64,000 nt of DNA from Bolinopsis microptera (lineage: Eukaryota > Ctenophora > Tentaculata > Lobata > Bolinopsidae). Of this stretch, positions 11,176 through 22,510 are shown piece by piece (the first letter of the stretch is position 1; each line of letters starts with the position of its first letter). The notes beneath the pieces are model-generated. The model made no database searches, was not told where the DNA came from, and was given only the letters and a program-made list of their open reading frames with translations. The position numbers were made by a program, and so were the translations under genes. The stretch is taken from contig NW_026971774.1 in NCBI RefSeq assembly GCF_026151205.1, positions 90,001-154,000 of the forward strand, read 5' to 3'.

Positions 11176-11827
11176 TACATATCGGTAAGATGTCACTAAA
11201 GTCGGTGGTTGACCATGACAGACGCCGCGGGCCACTCATGGTTATAACCATGAGTGTATAAATACGTTATGTTATAAATACGTTATTTTCTAATTCACTC
11301 ATTACAGGATACAAACCGTACTTAGAAATAAAACACATACATAAAATATAATTTAAATAAATATGATAATAATAACATTAGTCATATTTAGTCATAATCA
11401 ACAATGATAGCGAATATTGTCTATCTTCTGTTATTCTAACCATAATAAATTGTAGTTTTGACTGGCAAAAGCACCAATGTCCAGCTGACCATAATTTCGC
11501 GCGCGCCATTTAAAGTTACGCGCGCGCGCCAATACTTTGTTACACAAGCTGTTGAAAAACGTTTTTTCTACATAAAATTGTCAATTGTCGCCAAGAGCTT
11601 CAAATCCTACTGGAAGACGCAGAGTTGTTATTATTTTCAAACTACTGTGTTATTTATATAATTTATAGTGTTATTTCGGACAAAAAATAAATATGAAGCA
11701 AGAGATTATGTCAATAGCTATTTCTTATCTTTATGATGCAAAATATCGCACCTCTCCAAACTGTCATAACTTCCCAGCATGTCAACAATAATGTACAAAT
11801 ATGAAACATAAGAATTTTACACTAATT

Positions 11828-14800
11828 TCAAGGTTTGTGACTGTGTATTGAGTCGACAACATACCCTGCCGAACTAATGTCTTTAGTCATGATATTGCAA
11901 GTAACAGAAACAGAACCCTGACTTCTCACACGTGTTACTTCTCTGCCGTCGCTCTGAGTTACAAACTTGGGGTCTACAAACTCAGGTCTTGTGCCTAGCA
12001 ACCAGCTAGTGAACTTCTGGAGTAGCGAGGTGGATTCAGGCACAAACATAGGCATCTGGAATATATTGTACGGTTAAGAAGGTCGTGAGAAACAATTCAC
12101 AAATAATGTATACTTCACTAACACCATCTTGTTACTTGCTGGCAGAAACGATTTATTAAAAGTGAGTAGTAGTGGTAGTAGTAGTATCTCCCTCACTGAC
12201 TAAACCTGTATTTTATGAGATCCAGGAATAAGAGGAAAGAGAATGCTCCCGTATCCGCGAACTACATCCCTCCCAAAGGCGTCCAGGCCGTACACGGCTA
12301 TCACCAGTCTCGGCCATCCGTACGGGTTAGTACTCTTCAGAGTCACCTGTGGTGTTATTAGTTTAACATTCAGAAGCTCGCGAACTTTATAATATAATTT
12401 CATTAATTACAAGATAGTAAATACCTTTCAAAAGTACGGAAAATTTTTGAGATCTACTGCGAAATGGTTGTTTTGTCGGTATTTCATTTTCTTTGAATCT
12501 CAGTATTTGGGCCTCTATACAGTTACTTTCAGGGGTGTAGGAATGGTTTTCTTCAAACAACAAACTTTGTTGAAGATTTTGCTCATGCAAAAAGCCTAGC
12601 TGAGCAATTTGGCCCTAGAGATCATTTTCAAACACAGTTTCAAGAACGATTCAAATAATACGATATTAAATGCATATTAGAGCCTACCAGCAGCTCTTGC
12701 TCTTGCTAATTAAGTGTGATTCGAAAAAGGGATGCATAGTGTATGCATAATCTCAACAAATTAATTTTAAATTGTGACATGGATACTAAATTATAATTAA
12801 TTAAAACATCCGAGAACTGAGATAGTACTCCAATGTTATAACGTTTATTTAGAATTGTTTTTATAAAAGTAGTTGTGCAGTTTATTCATTATTGCAATTA
12901 AAATGGACAATCGTTTTGTTTAATTGGGAGCTCTCTACAGTTAATCTTCAATGTGGCCTCAAATTATAATTTCTCGTTGTCCTGTTATAATTGCTTACAA
13001 CACTTATACTAATTGATGAATGCAGTTGATAATTTAGGGGGATGCATTCAAAAAAGAGTGAAGACCACAAATTATCCTGTCCTCGCGTTTTAATTCCTTA
13101 CAATCCACTCGTTTAACTGTTGAGAAGATAGTGCTATTATTATTAAGCTATTATAGTAGAGATATAATTCTCAAAAGTGTGGTATTACTCAACTAAAGGA
13201 GCAAAGCACGTGCCCTGGAGCACCAATCACAACACAGAAACTACTCCCGTTCACATGGTGATGGTGTGCACGTGGTGTGCACGTGGTGTGCACGTGGTGA
13301 TGGTGTGCACGTGGTGTGCACGTGGTGTGCACGTGGTGTGCACGTGGCGTGCACAGAGACATGCTCTAATGAGGTCCAGGAATCAGTAGAGTATTAAGCA
13401 CTAGCGGTCGTGGAGACCATATCAGTTCTTTCTCTATAGCTCTTGCTACGGGTTATAGCCCTAACCAGCAATGTTAATCTATAGCTCTTGCTACGGGTTA
13501 TAGCCCTAACCAGCAATGTTAATCTATAGCTCTTGCTACGGGTTAAAGCCCTAACCAGCAATGTTAATCTATAGCTCTTGCTACAGGTTATAGCCCTAAC
13601 CAGCAATGTTTGAACTTGGGTTTAACTCCAGATTAGGATGCCCCTACAACAAGGAAAGAGTGAACGAGTGGGTACAGTGTGCAAATTGATGTAGCTAGTT
13701 ACCATAGTAACAAACTGCTACTACTTAACACACTGTTCCGCGTCATAAACGTACATCTACAACATTTCTCAACACTACTCTTTGCGCGCCGTTGCCTACA
13801 AAACTACACTCATCGAGCAAGGGTACCCTATGCTAATGGCGATATAACAAAGTCTATAAAATAAAAGATTTAATGCAGTAGTCAAATTCTATTTATGTTT
13901 GTAAATATTAGTATTATTATTATGGAGAGGAAAGAGGTATAATACTATTATATTTATTATCTTGACAGTTGCTGTTGTAACTTAAGATTTGAAATTTGTA
14001 TTCCTTGTATTCCTTGTATTCCTGTACCCACTGATCGAGCAATCAAGGTGGCAAAAGTTTCGCAGTTGATTGTGAGCGACCTTATTTTTAAGGCTTTTTC
14101 GTTGAAACCACATGTCCAGAGGTTAACCAACAGTAGGCAGTGTTTGAATAACGTCAAAGTGGCCTTTTTTGGCCTTTTTTGCTGATAATTGAATTACTCG
14201 ATTTAAGCGAGGTTTCTTAGCCAAATGTTGATTCATGAGTTGTCCTTAAACATGAGCTTTGTTAACGTGTTGTATATAATTGCTTTCAGAACCTTTCTGG
14301 CTCAATTTTCCACATACGTTAAGAACCTTATTATTACCATGGATTTAGTCTAACTTTATGATTAAATTTGTTGTAAAGCAAATTTTAAAATGAGACTAAA
14401 TCAAGTCTACTATACGTGTGTTCAGCTTTATTTCTGTAAAACTTCAGTTTTTCAAGGTTATAAGTTGAATCTCTAGGGCTGTCAAAGCGATAGTCGATAC
14501 ACAGGGAACAAACAGAAATGAGAATTGTTTTGTTATCCCGTATAATATTCGCTGTGAATCTGTCTGTTTATGAGAGTGGTCATTCTACTGAAACTGGGTG
14601 CTGAAACTGGGTGCTGAAACTGGGTGCTGAAACTGGGTGCTGAAACTGGGTGCTGAAACTGGGTGCTGAAACTGGGTGCTGAAACTGGGTGCTGAAACTG
14701 GGTGCTGAAACTGGGTGCTGAAACTGGGTGCTGAAACTGGGTGTTGAAACTGGGTGTTGAAACTGGGTGCTGAAACTGGGTGCTGAAACTGGGTGCCGAA

Positions 14801-15020
14801 ACTGTTTTTTTTTCCTAAAACTTTCAATACAGCACAATATGCTGACAAATGACGACCCCATGTAGATACACCTTGTGGTACTTCCATGAAAATGTTGTGT
14901 ATACTTCTCTCAAATTATACTTCAAAATAACTGTATACAATTATTTTTGGGTACCCTTTAATCGATAATCTGATAATACAAATGTCTATTGTATATCTGA
15001 AAACTTGCTCTAGTAGCTCC

Positions 15021-15051
<31 letters not shown>

Positions 15052-16120
15052 CTCTTGTAGCAGGGCACTAAGTGCTCAGTCTTACCTCGATGGGAAAGTT
15101 CCACACAAATTTCTGTTTCTCATCTTTTGTTTTCTTAGTAATCTGTGAGGTTCCTTCCTCTAACCCTGAAATAGTGTCACTATGGTAACGCCTTTTGTTT
15201 CCTTAGTAATCTGTGACATTCCTTCCTCTAGCCCTGAAATAGTGTTACTATGGTAACGCCTTTTGTTTTCTTAGTGATCTGTGACGTTCCTTCCTCTAGC
15301 CCTGAAATAGTGTTACTATGGTAACGCCTTTTGTTTTCTTAGTAATCTGTGACGTTCCTTCCTCTAGCCCTGAAATAGTGTTACGTAAATTATTCCCAAA
15401 TCCCACTATACATGTACTTATTCCATACATGTACTTATTCCATTCAGTACTTGAGTTCTTCTCCCCTAGACTGTAGGAAATGTCAAAATCTTAAGATGAT
15501 GAGGCCTGAGTAAGTCGTAAATTCTGATTGGAGAATGCAGATTGCTGTTGTGAAGTTACCAAATTTACTTGAGTACTTGATTCTTTTCAGTCCCAGTTTA
15601 TTGCTGTCCTACAAATTTCTTTAATGCCAAATGTCGTCTAAAACACACTATTTCTAAAAAAATTCCGGAGGCATGCGCCCCCCTAGCCCCCCGTGCCCCC
15701 TGCCAAGGGGCTCCACCCCTGGATCGCTGCCGGAGCTTGCTTGCTTCGCTCGCTGCGCAGTTGGGTAGGATGAGTCGGCTCGTCTCATTACATGTTTCAA
15801 TAGTAAGTTTGATGTTGATAGTTATGTAAACAGTACTCTAGATACAATTTTTCACAAAAATTAATATAAATTAATATAATAGAAAATAATTTTAACAATG
15901 AACATCAAAATGGCGTTGGGCTTTAACAAAAAAGCTTATTAAATAAATACCGAAGAAAGATTTTTAAAACCAATGGTTGGCAAGAGATCTAACCTGATAC
16001 TAGCAGCCAGTCAGCGCCATAAACCACACTGACTCTACAATACAGATCATCGTAAAGTGGGAAATTGGCACTCTCAACCTGCCCATTTATCATCACCAAA
16101 AATAGCGAATTATCTGCCAT
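11828..16120 (-). CDS. B9D1: B9 domain-containing protein 1, complete four-exon gene
   Basis: Component of the MKS/B9 complex at the ciliary transition zone, which gates membrane-protein entry to cilia. Coding exons on the minus strand are 15994-16120, 15086-15165, 12206-12346 and 11828-12055; all borders are AG/GT and phases agree, giving 191 residues (human protein 204). Matches to the family are unmistakable: [17 protein letters not shown] in exon 1, [10 protein letters not shown] and FVWNFPIE in exon 2, [17 protein letters not shown] and VVRGYGS in exon 3, and [16 protein letters not shown] and [11 protein letters not shown] in exon 4. The ATG follows an acceptor by one base, so there is a 5' UTR intron. 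B9D1 is a known RFX/X-box target in animals; X-box-like palindromes sit in its second-exon repeat, but none was seen just upstream of exon 1. The acceptor of exon 2 is tandemly repeated. Confidence 0.97.
13240..13350. repeat. GTGCACGTGGT minisatellite
   Basis: Around ten imperfect copies of an 11-bp unit, each with the E-box core CACGTG, in B9D1 intron 2. Confidence 0.85.
13432..13612. repeat. 45-bp tandem repeat, four copies
   Basis: Four near-identical 45-bp units (CTATAGCTCTTGCTACGGG at the start of each) in B9D1 intron 2. Confidence 0.92.
14586..14804. repeat. 13-bp tandem repeat, about 17 copies
   Basis: Nearly perfect CTGAAACTGGGTG units in B9D1 intron 2; only a few T/C changes, so a recent expansion. 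Confidence 0.95.
15027..15049. repeat. Poly(C) tract of about 23 bases
   Basis: Uninterrupted C run shortly downstream of the exon 2 donor in B9D1 intron 2. Its length may be unreliable in the assembly. Confidence 0.9.
15086..15390 (-). repeat. 68-bp repeat of the B9D1 exon 2 acceptor and exon start
   Basis: Four units of about 68 bp on the minus strand. Each contains the acceptor ACACTATTTCAG, the first codons of exon 2 ([12 protein letters not shown]) and, in the three upstream copies, GGCGTTACCATAGTAACAC instead of the rest of the exon. Only the copy starting at 15165 continues into the true exon. The frame read through from an upstream copy meets a stop in the next unit, so upstream acceptors would not give a full protein. 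Confidence 0.93.
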
Positions 16121-16123
16121 CCT

Positions 16124-16547
16124 GAAAAATACAATTAATTTTCAATTAAACAAAAATGTCAGTTAAACAAAAATTTCGATTTTATGCCATTTATTACAGA
16201 ATTTATTGGAGAGTCATTATGAACATTTTCATAATGCACAGAATGGTGAACTGTGAATGGCTCATTTTACTTTTTATCATTTAAAACTGTTCTCCAGCCC
16301 CAAGATATCGTACCCCAGAACCATGATATGCTCCAAAAAACCTGTCCATCGTGACCTTGTGTCCCTGGAGAGCGGAGATTGACCACTGTAAATGTGTGCC
16401 CACATCAGTGGCGTAACATTGCCTGTTGTCATATTAAAGACTCTACATCTTAAAATACAAAAATCCATTCCATCAAATAAATAATATCAATATAACTGTT
16501 GACAAAAATTGACAACCAAAATTCCTATTTTGTGCCGTTTATTACAA
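16124..16547. other. B9D1 5' flank, no second gene
   Basis: Upstream of the B9D1 coding exon; contains a partial CAGTGGCGTAAC MITE end near 16403. No promoter element or 5' UTR exon could be recognised. Confidence 0.4.
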
Positions 16548-16830
16548 TGAAACAAGAAATTTTTTTCAATGAAACAAGAAATTTAATTTAATGTAAAATA
16601 ATTTATAAAAATATAATGCCCATTTGGTGTATATATAGTATGACTTTTTGTCCTTGACTGCTAGTTTGATTTTGGAAGGACAGGTAACTAACGGGGCAAG
16701 GGATGTGCCAGTGGCGTAACGTTGCCTGTTCGTCACGCCACTGGAATGTGGGTGTCTGAAAGATTTTTCACACACTGAAACACTATTTCAGTTGACTTTT
16801 TAGAGACAAGGCTCATATTAGGACCAGAAG
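16548..16830 (-). mobile_element. Internally deleted derivative of the adjacent LINE
   Basis: Read on the minus strand this carries the 5' segment of the LINE at 16960-19576 (GAGCCTTGTCTCT, GTTAGTTACCTGTCCTTCC, CAAATGGGCATTATATTTT) joined directly to its 3' end (ATTTCTTGTTTCATTG), with about 2.4 kb of coding sequence missing. It lies head to head with the full copy. It resembles RIME-type non-autonomous elements that keep both ends of an autonomous LINE. Confidence 0.75.
16708..16743. mobile_element. 35-bp miniature element with CAGTGGCG ends
   Basis: CAGTGGCGTAACGTTGCC...GTCACGCCACTG inserted in the LINE derivative. Flanks resemble an imperfect 8-bp duplication (CCACATTC / GCACATCC on the minus strand). 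Apparently only termini remain, a minimal member of the CAGTGGCGTAA family. Confidence 0.6.
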
Positions 16831-16959
16831 AAAATTGTTCTAGCAGACATTAGGGGTTATGTTCATAGTACATACAAACTAGATTACAAACAAATCAATT
16901 TGATATTTAAAGGAAGCCAAATGCAATGTGTACTGTGTAGTATGGTTGTCAATATTTTC

Positions 16960-19576
16960 CATCTTCTAGTCCTAATCTGAGCCTTGTCTCTATAAACTTA
17001 ACTGAACTAGCGTTTCGGTGTGTGCAAAAGCTTCCAGGCACGCGCATTCCTTGCCCCGTTAGTTACCTGTCCTTCCAAAACCAAACTAGCAGTCAAGGAC
17101 AAAAAGTCATACACCAAATGGGCATTATATTTTATGAATTGTTTTACAGTTGTAGATAAAGACTCTTTTCGAGCAGTAAATTATCACAACGCTGACTTTG
17201 AAGCTATGAATGAACTTCTAGCAACAATAGATTGGAATGAACTTAAAAGACTCTGTGAAGACGATGAGAATGGGAGTAATTTCTTGGAACTCATCCGTTT
17301 GACTGTGCTCCAGGTCACTCTTCTCAATTCCCCATACAATATTAAGCCAGGTGCTTCCCCAGTGCACAGAAACCAGCATTGTCGTAAAAAGTATACGCTT
17401 AAAAGGAAAAAGAGGAAGATCAACGCCCGCATGAATGCCATTACTCAAAGAAACCCTACGTCCCCCGTCCTTGCAAAGCTTAGAAATGAAGTGGACCTCT
17501 TGGCATTTGAAATAAGTGAGCTGATCATCAACGAGCTCAACGAACGCGAGGCTAAAGCTGTCACTACCATAAAGACAAATCAACGTTACTTCTACAGCTA
17601 CGCAAAGAAGTTTGCGAAAGTCAAATCTTCTGTCTCCCCCATCAGAGATAGAGAAGGTCGACTGCACACGGACCCCAAGGAAAAGGCCGAGCTCCTCCAG
17701 GCCCAATATGTAAAAGTATTTAGTGACCCAAATGAAGCCCACATCGAGGAAAGCCTTGCTGGATTGAACCCTGTGCCAGTTAAGGAACTCGATCAAATGC
17801 AATTCTCAGTTAACGATATCTCAGAAGCCATCAAGGAACTGGACCCGTATTCATCAACCCCTGATGGTGATATCCCTGCTAGGATCCTGACCAAATGTAG
17901 AGAGACATTGTCCGAGCCCATATTTCTACTCTGGCAAGATTCTTTTGAAACTGGAGTAATCCCTCCTAGCATGAAAACGCAGTTTATTACCCCTGTCTAC
18001 AAGAAGGGTGACCGCACAGAGGCTGCCAACTACCGCCCTGTTTCTATAACATCGCATATCATCAAGATCTTCGAAAGAGTGATACGAAACAACCTTGTCG
18101 AACATATGGAAGCAAATAACTTTCTTTCACCGCATCAACATGGATTTCGCAAAAAGAGGAGCTGCCTAACTCAACTCTTAGACCATGTAGATACCATATT
18201 GAAAAGCTTGAACAGTGGCAAAGAAGTAGATGTCATATACCTCGATTACGCCAAAGCGTTCGATAAGGTAGATCACAACATACTACTTGCAAAAGCAAAA
18301 CGTTACGGAATTCATGGAAACATGCTCCAGTGGTTAAGTGAATTCCTAACAAACCGTCTCCAGACAGTGGTCGTTGAAGGAACTAAGTCATCCTTCCAGC
18401 TGGTGATAAGTGGTGTGCCACAAGGTACAGTGTTGGGACCGATTCTGTTCATTACCTACATCGATGACCAATTGGACGCACTGCTTACCTCTCTTGGAAA
18501 GATATTTGCTGATGACACCAAACTCATCGGTAAAATATTGGACTTGGCCACCAAAGCATCACTACAAGAAGACCTCTCCAATGTCATTGCCTGGGCTCGA
18601 AGAAACAATATGCAGCTCAATGAAGCCAAATTTGAGATCCTCAACTATACGCTCAATAATTCGCTTCTGCTACGAAATCTGCCATTTACAAATGATCTGC
18701 TCAGTTACACTCTTACAACAGGTCAAATAATTGAGCCAGCAGAAACTGTCAGGGACTTGGGGGTGATTTTATCAAACGACTGCTCTTGGACTCCCCACAT
18801 CCAGAAAATGATCCAATCAGCAAGCACTATGTCATCCTGGGTTCTTAGCGTCTTCAAAGATAGATCACAATTTCTCATGCTTGCCCTCTTCAAAACCATG
18901 GTGCGGAGTAAGCTAGAATATTGCTGCCCTGTCTGGAATCCAGCCAAGACCATGGACATAGAGGCTATAGAAAACGTCCAACGACAATTTACCCGACGCA
19001 TTAACGGATGCAGTGGTTTAGACTACTGGGAACGTCTCACGAAACTCAATATCATATCATTGCAGAGACGTCGAGAAAGGTACATCTTGATCCACACATG
19101 GAAAATTCTCAATGGCCTGGCCCCAAATGATATTGGCATGCTGTTCAAAAACAACCCCCGACATGGAATAAAAGCTACTGTACCAGCACTGAACAACAAA
19201 TCACAGCGTTCTGTGGCAACTCACTATGAAAACTCGTTTGGAGTGAAAGCGGCACAGCTGTGGAATCTTCTCCCCAAAGAAATTAATTCCATCTCTACTT
19301 TGGACCTGTTAAAATCGTCACTGGCTAAATTCCTTAAAGAATTCCCCGACACACCTCCGACTAAAGGATACACCGCTACTAACAACAACTCACTCTTGGA
19401 ATGGTACTTACAAAAAGACCCCTGTGGAGTGATAGGAGGACGTACTTGATACTGTTGTCCTGAAGCGATCCCAGCCAAACCTACTCAAAGTACTCAAAGT
19501 AAGTACATCTTTTTATTCTGTAAAAATGTGCTAAAATTAAATTTCCTGTTTCATTGAAATTTCTTGTTTCATTGAT
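16960..19576 (+). mobile_element. CR1/jockey-type LINE, endonuclease-less copy
   Basis: Extent judged from sequence shared with the two short derivatives: 5' GAGCCTTGTCTCT...CCTTGCCCCGTTAGTTACC, 3' CTGTAAAAATGTGCT...TTTCATTGAAATTTC. It contains one long uninterrupted frame (17020-19449). There is no poly(A) tail; the 3' end is an ATTTC..TTTCATTG repeat. No clear target duplication was identified. Confidence 0.8.
17020..19449 (+). CDS. LINE reverse transcriptase ORF
   Basis: About 809 codons open; the frame begins at a GTG and the first in-frame ATG is 17134, so the start is unsettled. The first ~200 residues correspond to the linker found between endonuclease and RT in jockey/CR1 elements (DWNELKRLCEDD, then a Lys-rich stretch). 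RT motifs follow in order: PVYKKGDRTEAANYRPVS, LSPHQHGFRKKRSC, VIYLDYAKAFDKVDH, GVPQGTVLGPILF, IFADDTKLI (catalytic Asp pair) and a C-terminal thumb/zinc-like region (YCCPVWNPA). No APE endonuclease is present, so the copy lacks its nicking domain although the RT has no stop. An intact RT implies recent insertion or trans-mobilisation. Confidence 0.92.
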   Translation: MCKSFQARAFLAPLVTCPSKTKLAVKDKKSYTKWALYFMNCFTVVDKDSFRAVNYHNADFEAMNELLATIDWNELKRLCEDDENGSNFLELIRLTVLQVTLLNSPYNIKPGASPVHRNQHCRKKYTLKRKKRKINARMNAITQRNPTSPVLAKLRNEVDLLAFEISELIINELNEREAKAVTTIKTNQRYFYSYAKKFAKVKSSVSPIRDREGRLHTDPKEKAELLQAQYVKVFSDPNEAHIEESLAGLNPVPVKELDQMQFSVNDISEAIKELDPYSSTPDGDIPARILTKCRETLSEPIFLLWQDSFETGVIPPSMKTQFITPVYKKGDRTEAANYRPVSITSHIIKIFERVIRNNLVEHMEANNFLSPHQHGFRKKRSCLTQLLDHVDTILKSLNSGKEVDVIYLDYAKAFDKVDHNILLAKAKRYGIHGNMLQWLSEFLTNRLQTVVVEGTKSSFQLVISGVPQGTVLGPILFITYIDDQLDALLTSLGKIFADDTKLIGKILDLATKASLQEDLSNVIAWARRNNMQLNEAKFEILNYTLNNSLLLRNLPFTNDLLSYTLTTGQIIEPAETVRDLGVILSNDCSWTPHIQKMIQSASTMSSWVLSVFKDRSQFLMLALFKTMVRSKLEYCCPVWNPAKTMDIEAIENVQRQFTRRINGCSGLDYWERLTKLNIISLQRRRERYILIHTWKILNGLAPNDIGMLFKNNPRHGIKATVPALNNKSQRSVATHYENSFGVKAAQLWNLLPKEINSISTLDLLKSSLAKFLKEFPDTPPTKGYTATNNNSLLEWYLQKDPCGVIGGRT

Positions 19577-22190
19577 CAACTTTTTTTTTTCTAAAAAAGT
19601 TTTAGATGGTTAGAAGTGGTAGGAATTGAGAATGGGTAGGGTAGGTAGGTAGATTTTTCGTGTCACAAAGGAAAACATGAGCTCCTTCATTTTTCCACTT
19701 GAACATGATGGACAAAGATACTCCATTTTAATGCATCTTCTCCACATGCATATTGACACACGTCACACGCTGCAACCCCTTTTGATCGCCGGCTGGCCAG
19801 AGTGCACGCTCCGCGTGCACGAGAGAGGTTTTGTATATACAACGTGTAGCAACGTGCAGAGCAGTAATGTTGTCGTCGCCATGATTACCTTCCGCATGTG
19901 TTTGCACGATTCGACAATCGAATTACAATTTTAAATGCGCGGCACCAAGCTAACTGGAAGTTTCCATAAAACATGAAAGTTCCGGTCAGCGTATGTAATT
20001 ACAATTATTGATTCTCAATATATGTTGTTTTAAAATTTCCGTTTTACGTAGGTTTAATGTTTAGTGTTTAATGTTAAAGTCAAACATTGTTAGGCTTTGG
20101 CCTCTGGGTTTTCAATTTTGCACAACCCTGATAAGTCCGCAGATTTGTGATAAATTTGAATTAATTTGAATATAACAAGCGATTTCCCGAATCTTAAACA
20201 TATATTATGAAGTTCAAGCTTTTCTTTACTTGATCATTGATGCGCTACAACACACAAACTTAGCTTTTCATTTTGTTGTGGGTGCTTGGTGCAACCTCCG
20301 ACTTGGCTCCTGATATTATTGGGTTGTACTGGATCTAACAAGTTTATTATCGGATGTCTACTTATATTTATTTATGATATCATTATTCATTGTAATGGCA
20401 ATAAATTTTAAATTTTGTTTTACTTAAAAATTTTGTTTTAATTATTAATCCGTTACATTGTTGTACAAATTATGATGCTGATGATATATTGAACATGATT
20501 GTCGAAAGATTGATTTGTTATTATATTATTTGATTTGTTATACTATATTATATATGAAATGGACGATGGAAGTTATTATGAGTTACATTTATACCTACCA
20601 CGGATTTCACGACTACCATTTTATTTAATGTAACAACTTATGTGAACAACCATTTGTTCAAATAGGCCTTAATCTTCAAACTTTGAACTGTACATCACCA
20701 CACATGCTACAGTGTCCGGCTACACAATGGCAACCCCTACATTTTGTGCTCTGTAGCGCCCCAAGAATCGTGAAGGAATAATTAGCATTATTTTATATTT
20801 TGACCTGTAGTTTGATGCACTACTGGGTCGCGCCGCGCATCAAATAATACTTCTTGCAACCACAGTAAATTTGTTACTTTACTTTACTTTACTTTTAGAA
20901 GGAGGCTGTGACCAAATAAAAGACAATGGACTACTTTTTTAAAAGTGTGTTCATGTTTCTAGTAATCAACAGCTGTGTTATCAGTTAAACAAAAAAAATT
21001 ATGCTAGCTGTGCTGTATTGTTGGCAGCATTTTGCAACTTTATGCGTGCCTTCTTTAGGCAACTTTAAGCAAGGCTAATCTGCGAAATTATAATGATAGT
21101 TTGCGCGACGCGTCGCTGCGGCAAAGTCCTCCAAGATTCTGCAAAATTAAGTAAAATAAAATCACACAGTCTACAAAATATCATTGCATTATGTAGAAAA
21201 TATACAATAAATATTTCCTACCAACATTAATTAATCATTTGACGGATGTTACTAATCATAATTGAGTGCGCGGCGCGGCTAAGTAACGCATCACGCTACA
21301 AGACTTCTGGATATTCTTTATTTTAGTTAAACTTCTACTACATCTATTGCTTAAAACAAAATTAAGACCGGGTCTGTCACTTCGAAACATCCCCAGTAGT
21401 ATGATTGATATGCAAAACTTATCCTTATTGGTCTTTTTTTGTAAAAATATCGAATATAATTAATTTATAACGTTGGCATATCATTGATATTAGTATGTGG
21501 AACTCTTAGGCTTATAAACTACTAAAATGCGCGCCGAGTTGAACTCGTCGACGGTCTAGTAATTCACATATGGCCATGTGTACTGTCTACGCCTTTACTT
21601 CGGCAGTTGCGCGCTACTGCAAGCGAAAGGCCTCTTGTTAGAGCAAGTCTAATAATTGGAAAAAATAGTTTACTTGATTGACGATGTCAACCCATCGAGA
21701 TCGTTGCTATGCGAAGCAAAGCAACGATCGACGATGCGATCTTCGATGCGAAGCAAGAATGCTAGTTCGCGCGGCGCGGCGAAGTCCTTCAAATATTTTA
21801 CAAGTAGGCCAGTGGCGCTCAGCCTGTCATTCCGCCAAATTAATTAATTAATTCGTTATTGTTTATGCTATGAACATGTTGATTATAGCGTGGGGTCCCC
21901 AGATATATCAATATCGATTTATATAAACAATTATCACTGTTTAGATATTCCGGGATATTTGACACGAGAAATTAATAATAATATAATGACAATATTAATA
22001 TTTGAAATATTTATGATTGCAACGGGCCAGTTTTGAGACATGTTATAGAATAGCTGTGTGCCTTGCTCTGCTAATTGCATCAAATGATTGGACTGAATAA
22101 TGAATAAATAATTTTGCATGTAAAATCAAATCTTGACTGACTTGACTAGACTTAAGTCCGAGCAGCTATATACCCTCTACTACCCTCCAC
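19577..22190. other. AT-rich intergenic region without a recognised gene
   Basis: No splice-bounded exons or domains found. A partial copy of the GGCGGAATGACAGGCTGAGCG MITE lies near 21795-21835 (inverse orientation), and GTGGGGTCCCCAG near 21892 matches short elements at 30.5 and 41.6 kb. Open frames at 19677-19934 and 21656-21847 show no recognisable family. Confidence 0.45.
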
Positions 22191-22194
22191 ACTT

Positions 22195-22400
22195 GTCGGC
22201 CAAGCATCACTGTCTGGATCTCCTCACTGCTGGGCAGTTTGGTATCCCTCTTCAGCATATCCAAGAGTGTTAGATGTGGGCGTCCTGGTCCCCGATATCT
22301 ATGCTGTGGCTCCCAGTACAGAAAAGTACTTGATGGGCCATCATTGTGTCTCGCTATATGCCCGGCTCGTTATATTCTCCTTTGAGGAGTCATTACTGTT
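22195..22400 (-). pseudogene. LINE reverse transcriptase C-terminal fragment
   Basis: On the minus strand this reads RAGHIARHNDGPSS, then LYWEPQHRYRGPGRP, a Leu-rich stretch and QVWRVVEGI before a stop. That pattern (AGH.aR...LW.P.hG...RGRP...W) is the extreme C-terminus of one LINE clade and matches the fragment at 48371-48963. Everything upstream is missing (5' truncation). Confidence 0.75.
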
Positions 22401-22510
22401 GGTTCTGGGATGGTGAGCTTTCAGGCATGCACATTCCTTGCCCTGTTAGTTACCTGTCCTTTCCAAATTAAACTAGCAGTCAAGGAAACGAAAGTCATAC
22501 AAATGAGCAT

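Larger units (their letters stand above)
9689..11827. other. Intergenic region with small repeats and MITEs
   Basis: No gene recognised. It holds an X-box-like palindrome GTTGCTATAGTAAC at 9874, the 14-bp array at 10087-10356, a foldback MITE at 10372-10479 and a CAGTGGCGTAA MITE at 10935-11175. The rest is AT-rich. An open frame at 11458-11661 overlaps a GCGCGCGC tract and has no recognisable domain. Confidence 0.5.
12407..15085. other. B9D1 intron 2 content
   Basis: Most of the intron between B9D1 exons 2 and 3. Apart from four short repeat tracts listed separately and an X-box-like GTTACCATAGTAAC at 13698, it is AT-rich and shows no coding exon. Open frames here are repeat read-through. 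Confidence 0.5.

Noticed and set aside
13177..13606. Two small frames in B9D1 intron 2
   Set aside because: Both are tandem-repeat read-through within a well-defined intron.
14580..14887. Gln/Phe/Pro-rich repeat frames
   Set aside because: Product of the 13-bp repeat; a 13-bp period cycles all three frames, so open frames there carry no coding signal.
19677..19934. 85-codon plus-strand frame
   Set aside because: No recognisable domain, composition like surrounding intergenic DNA, and it lies beside transposon sequence.
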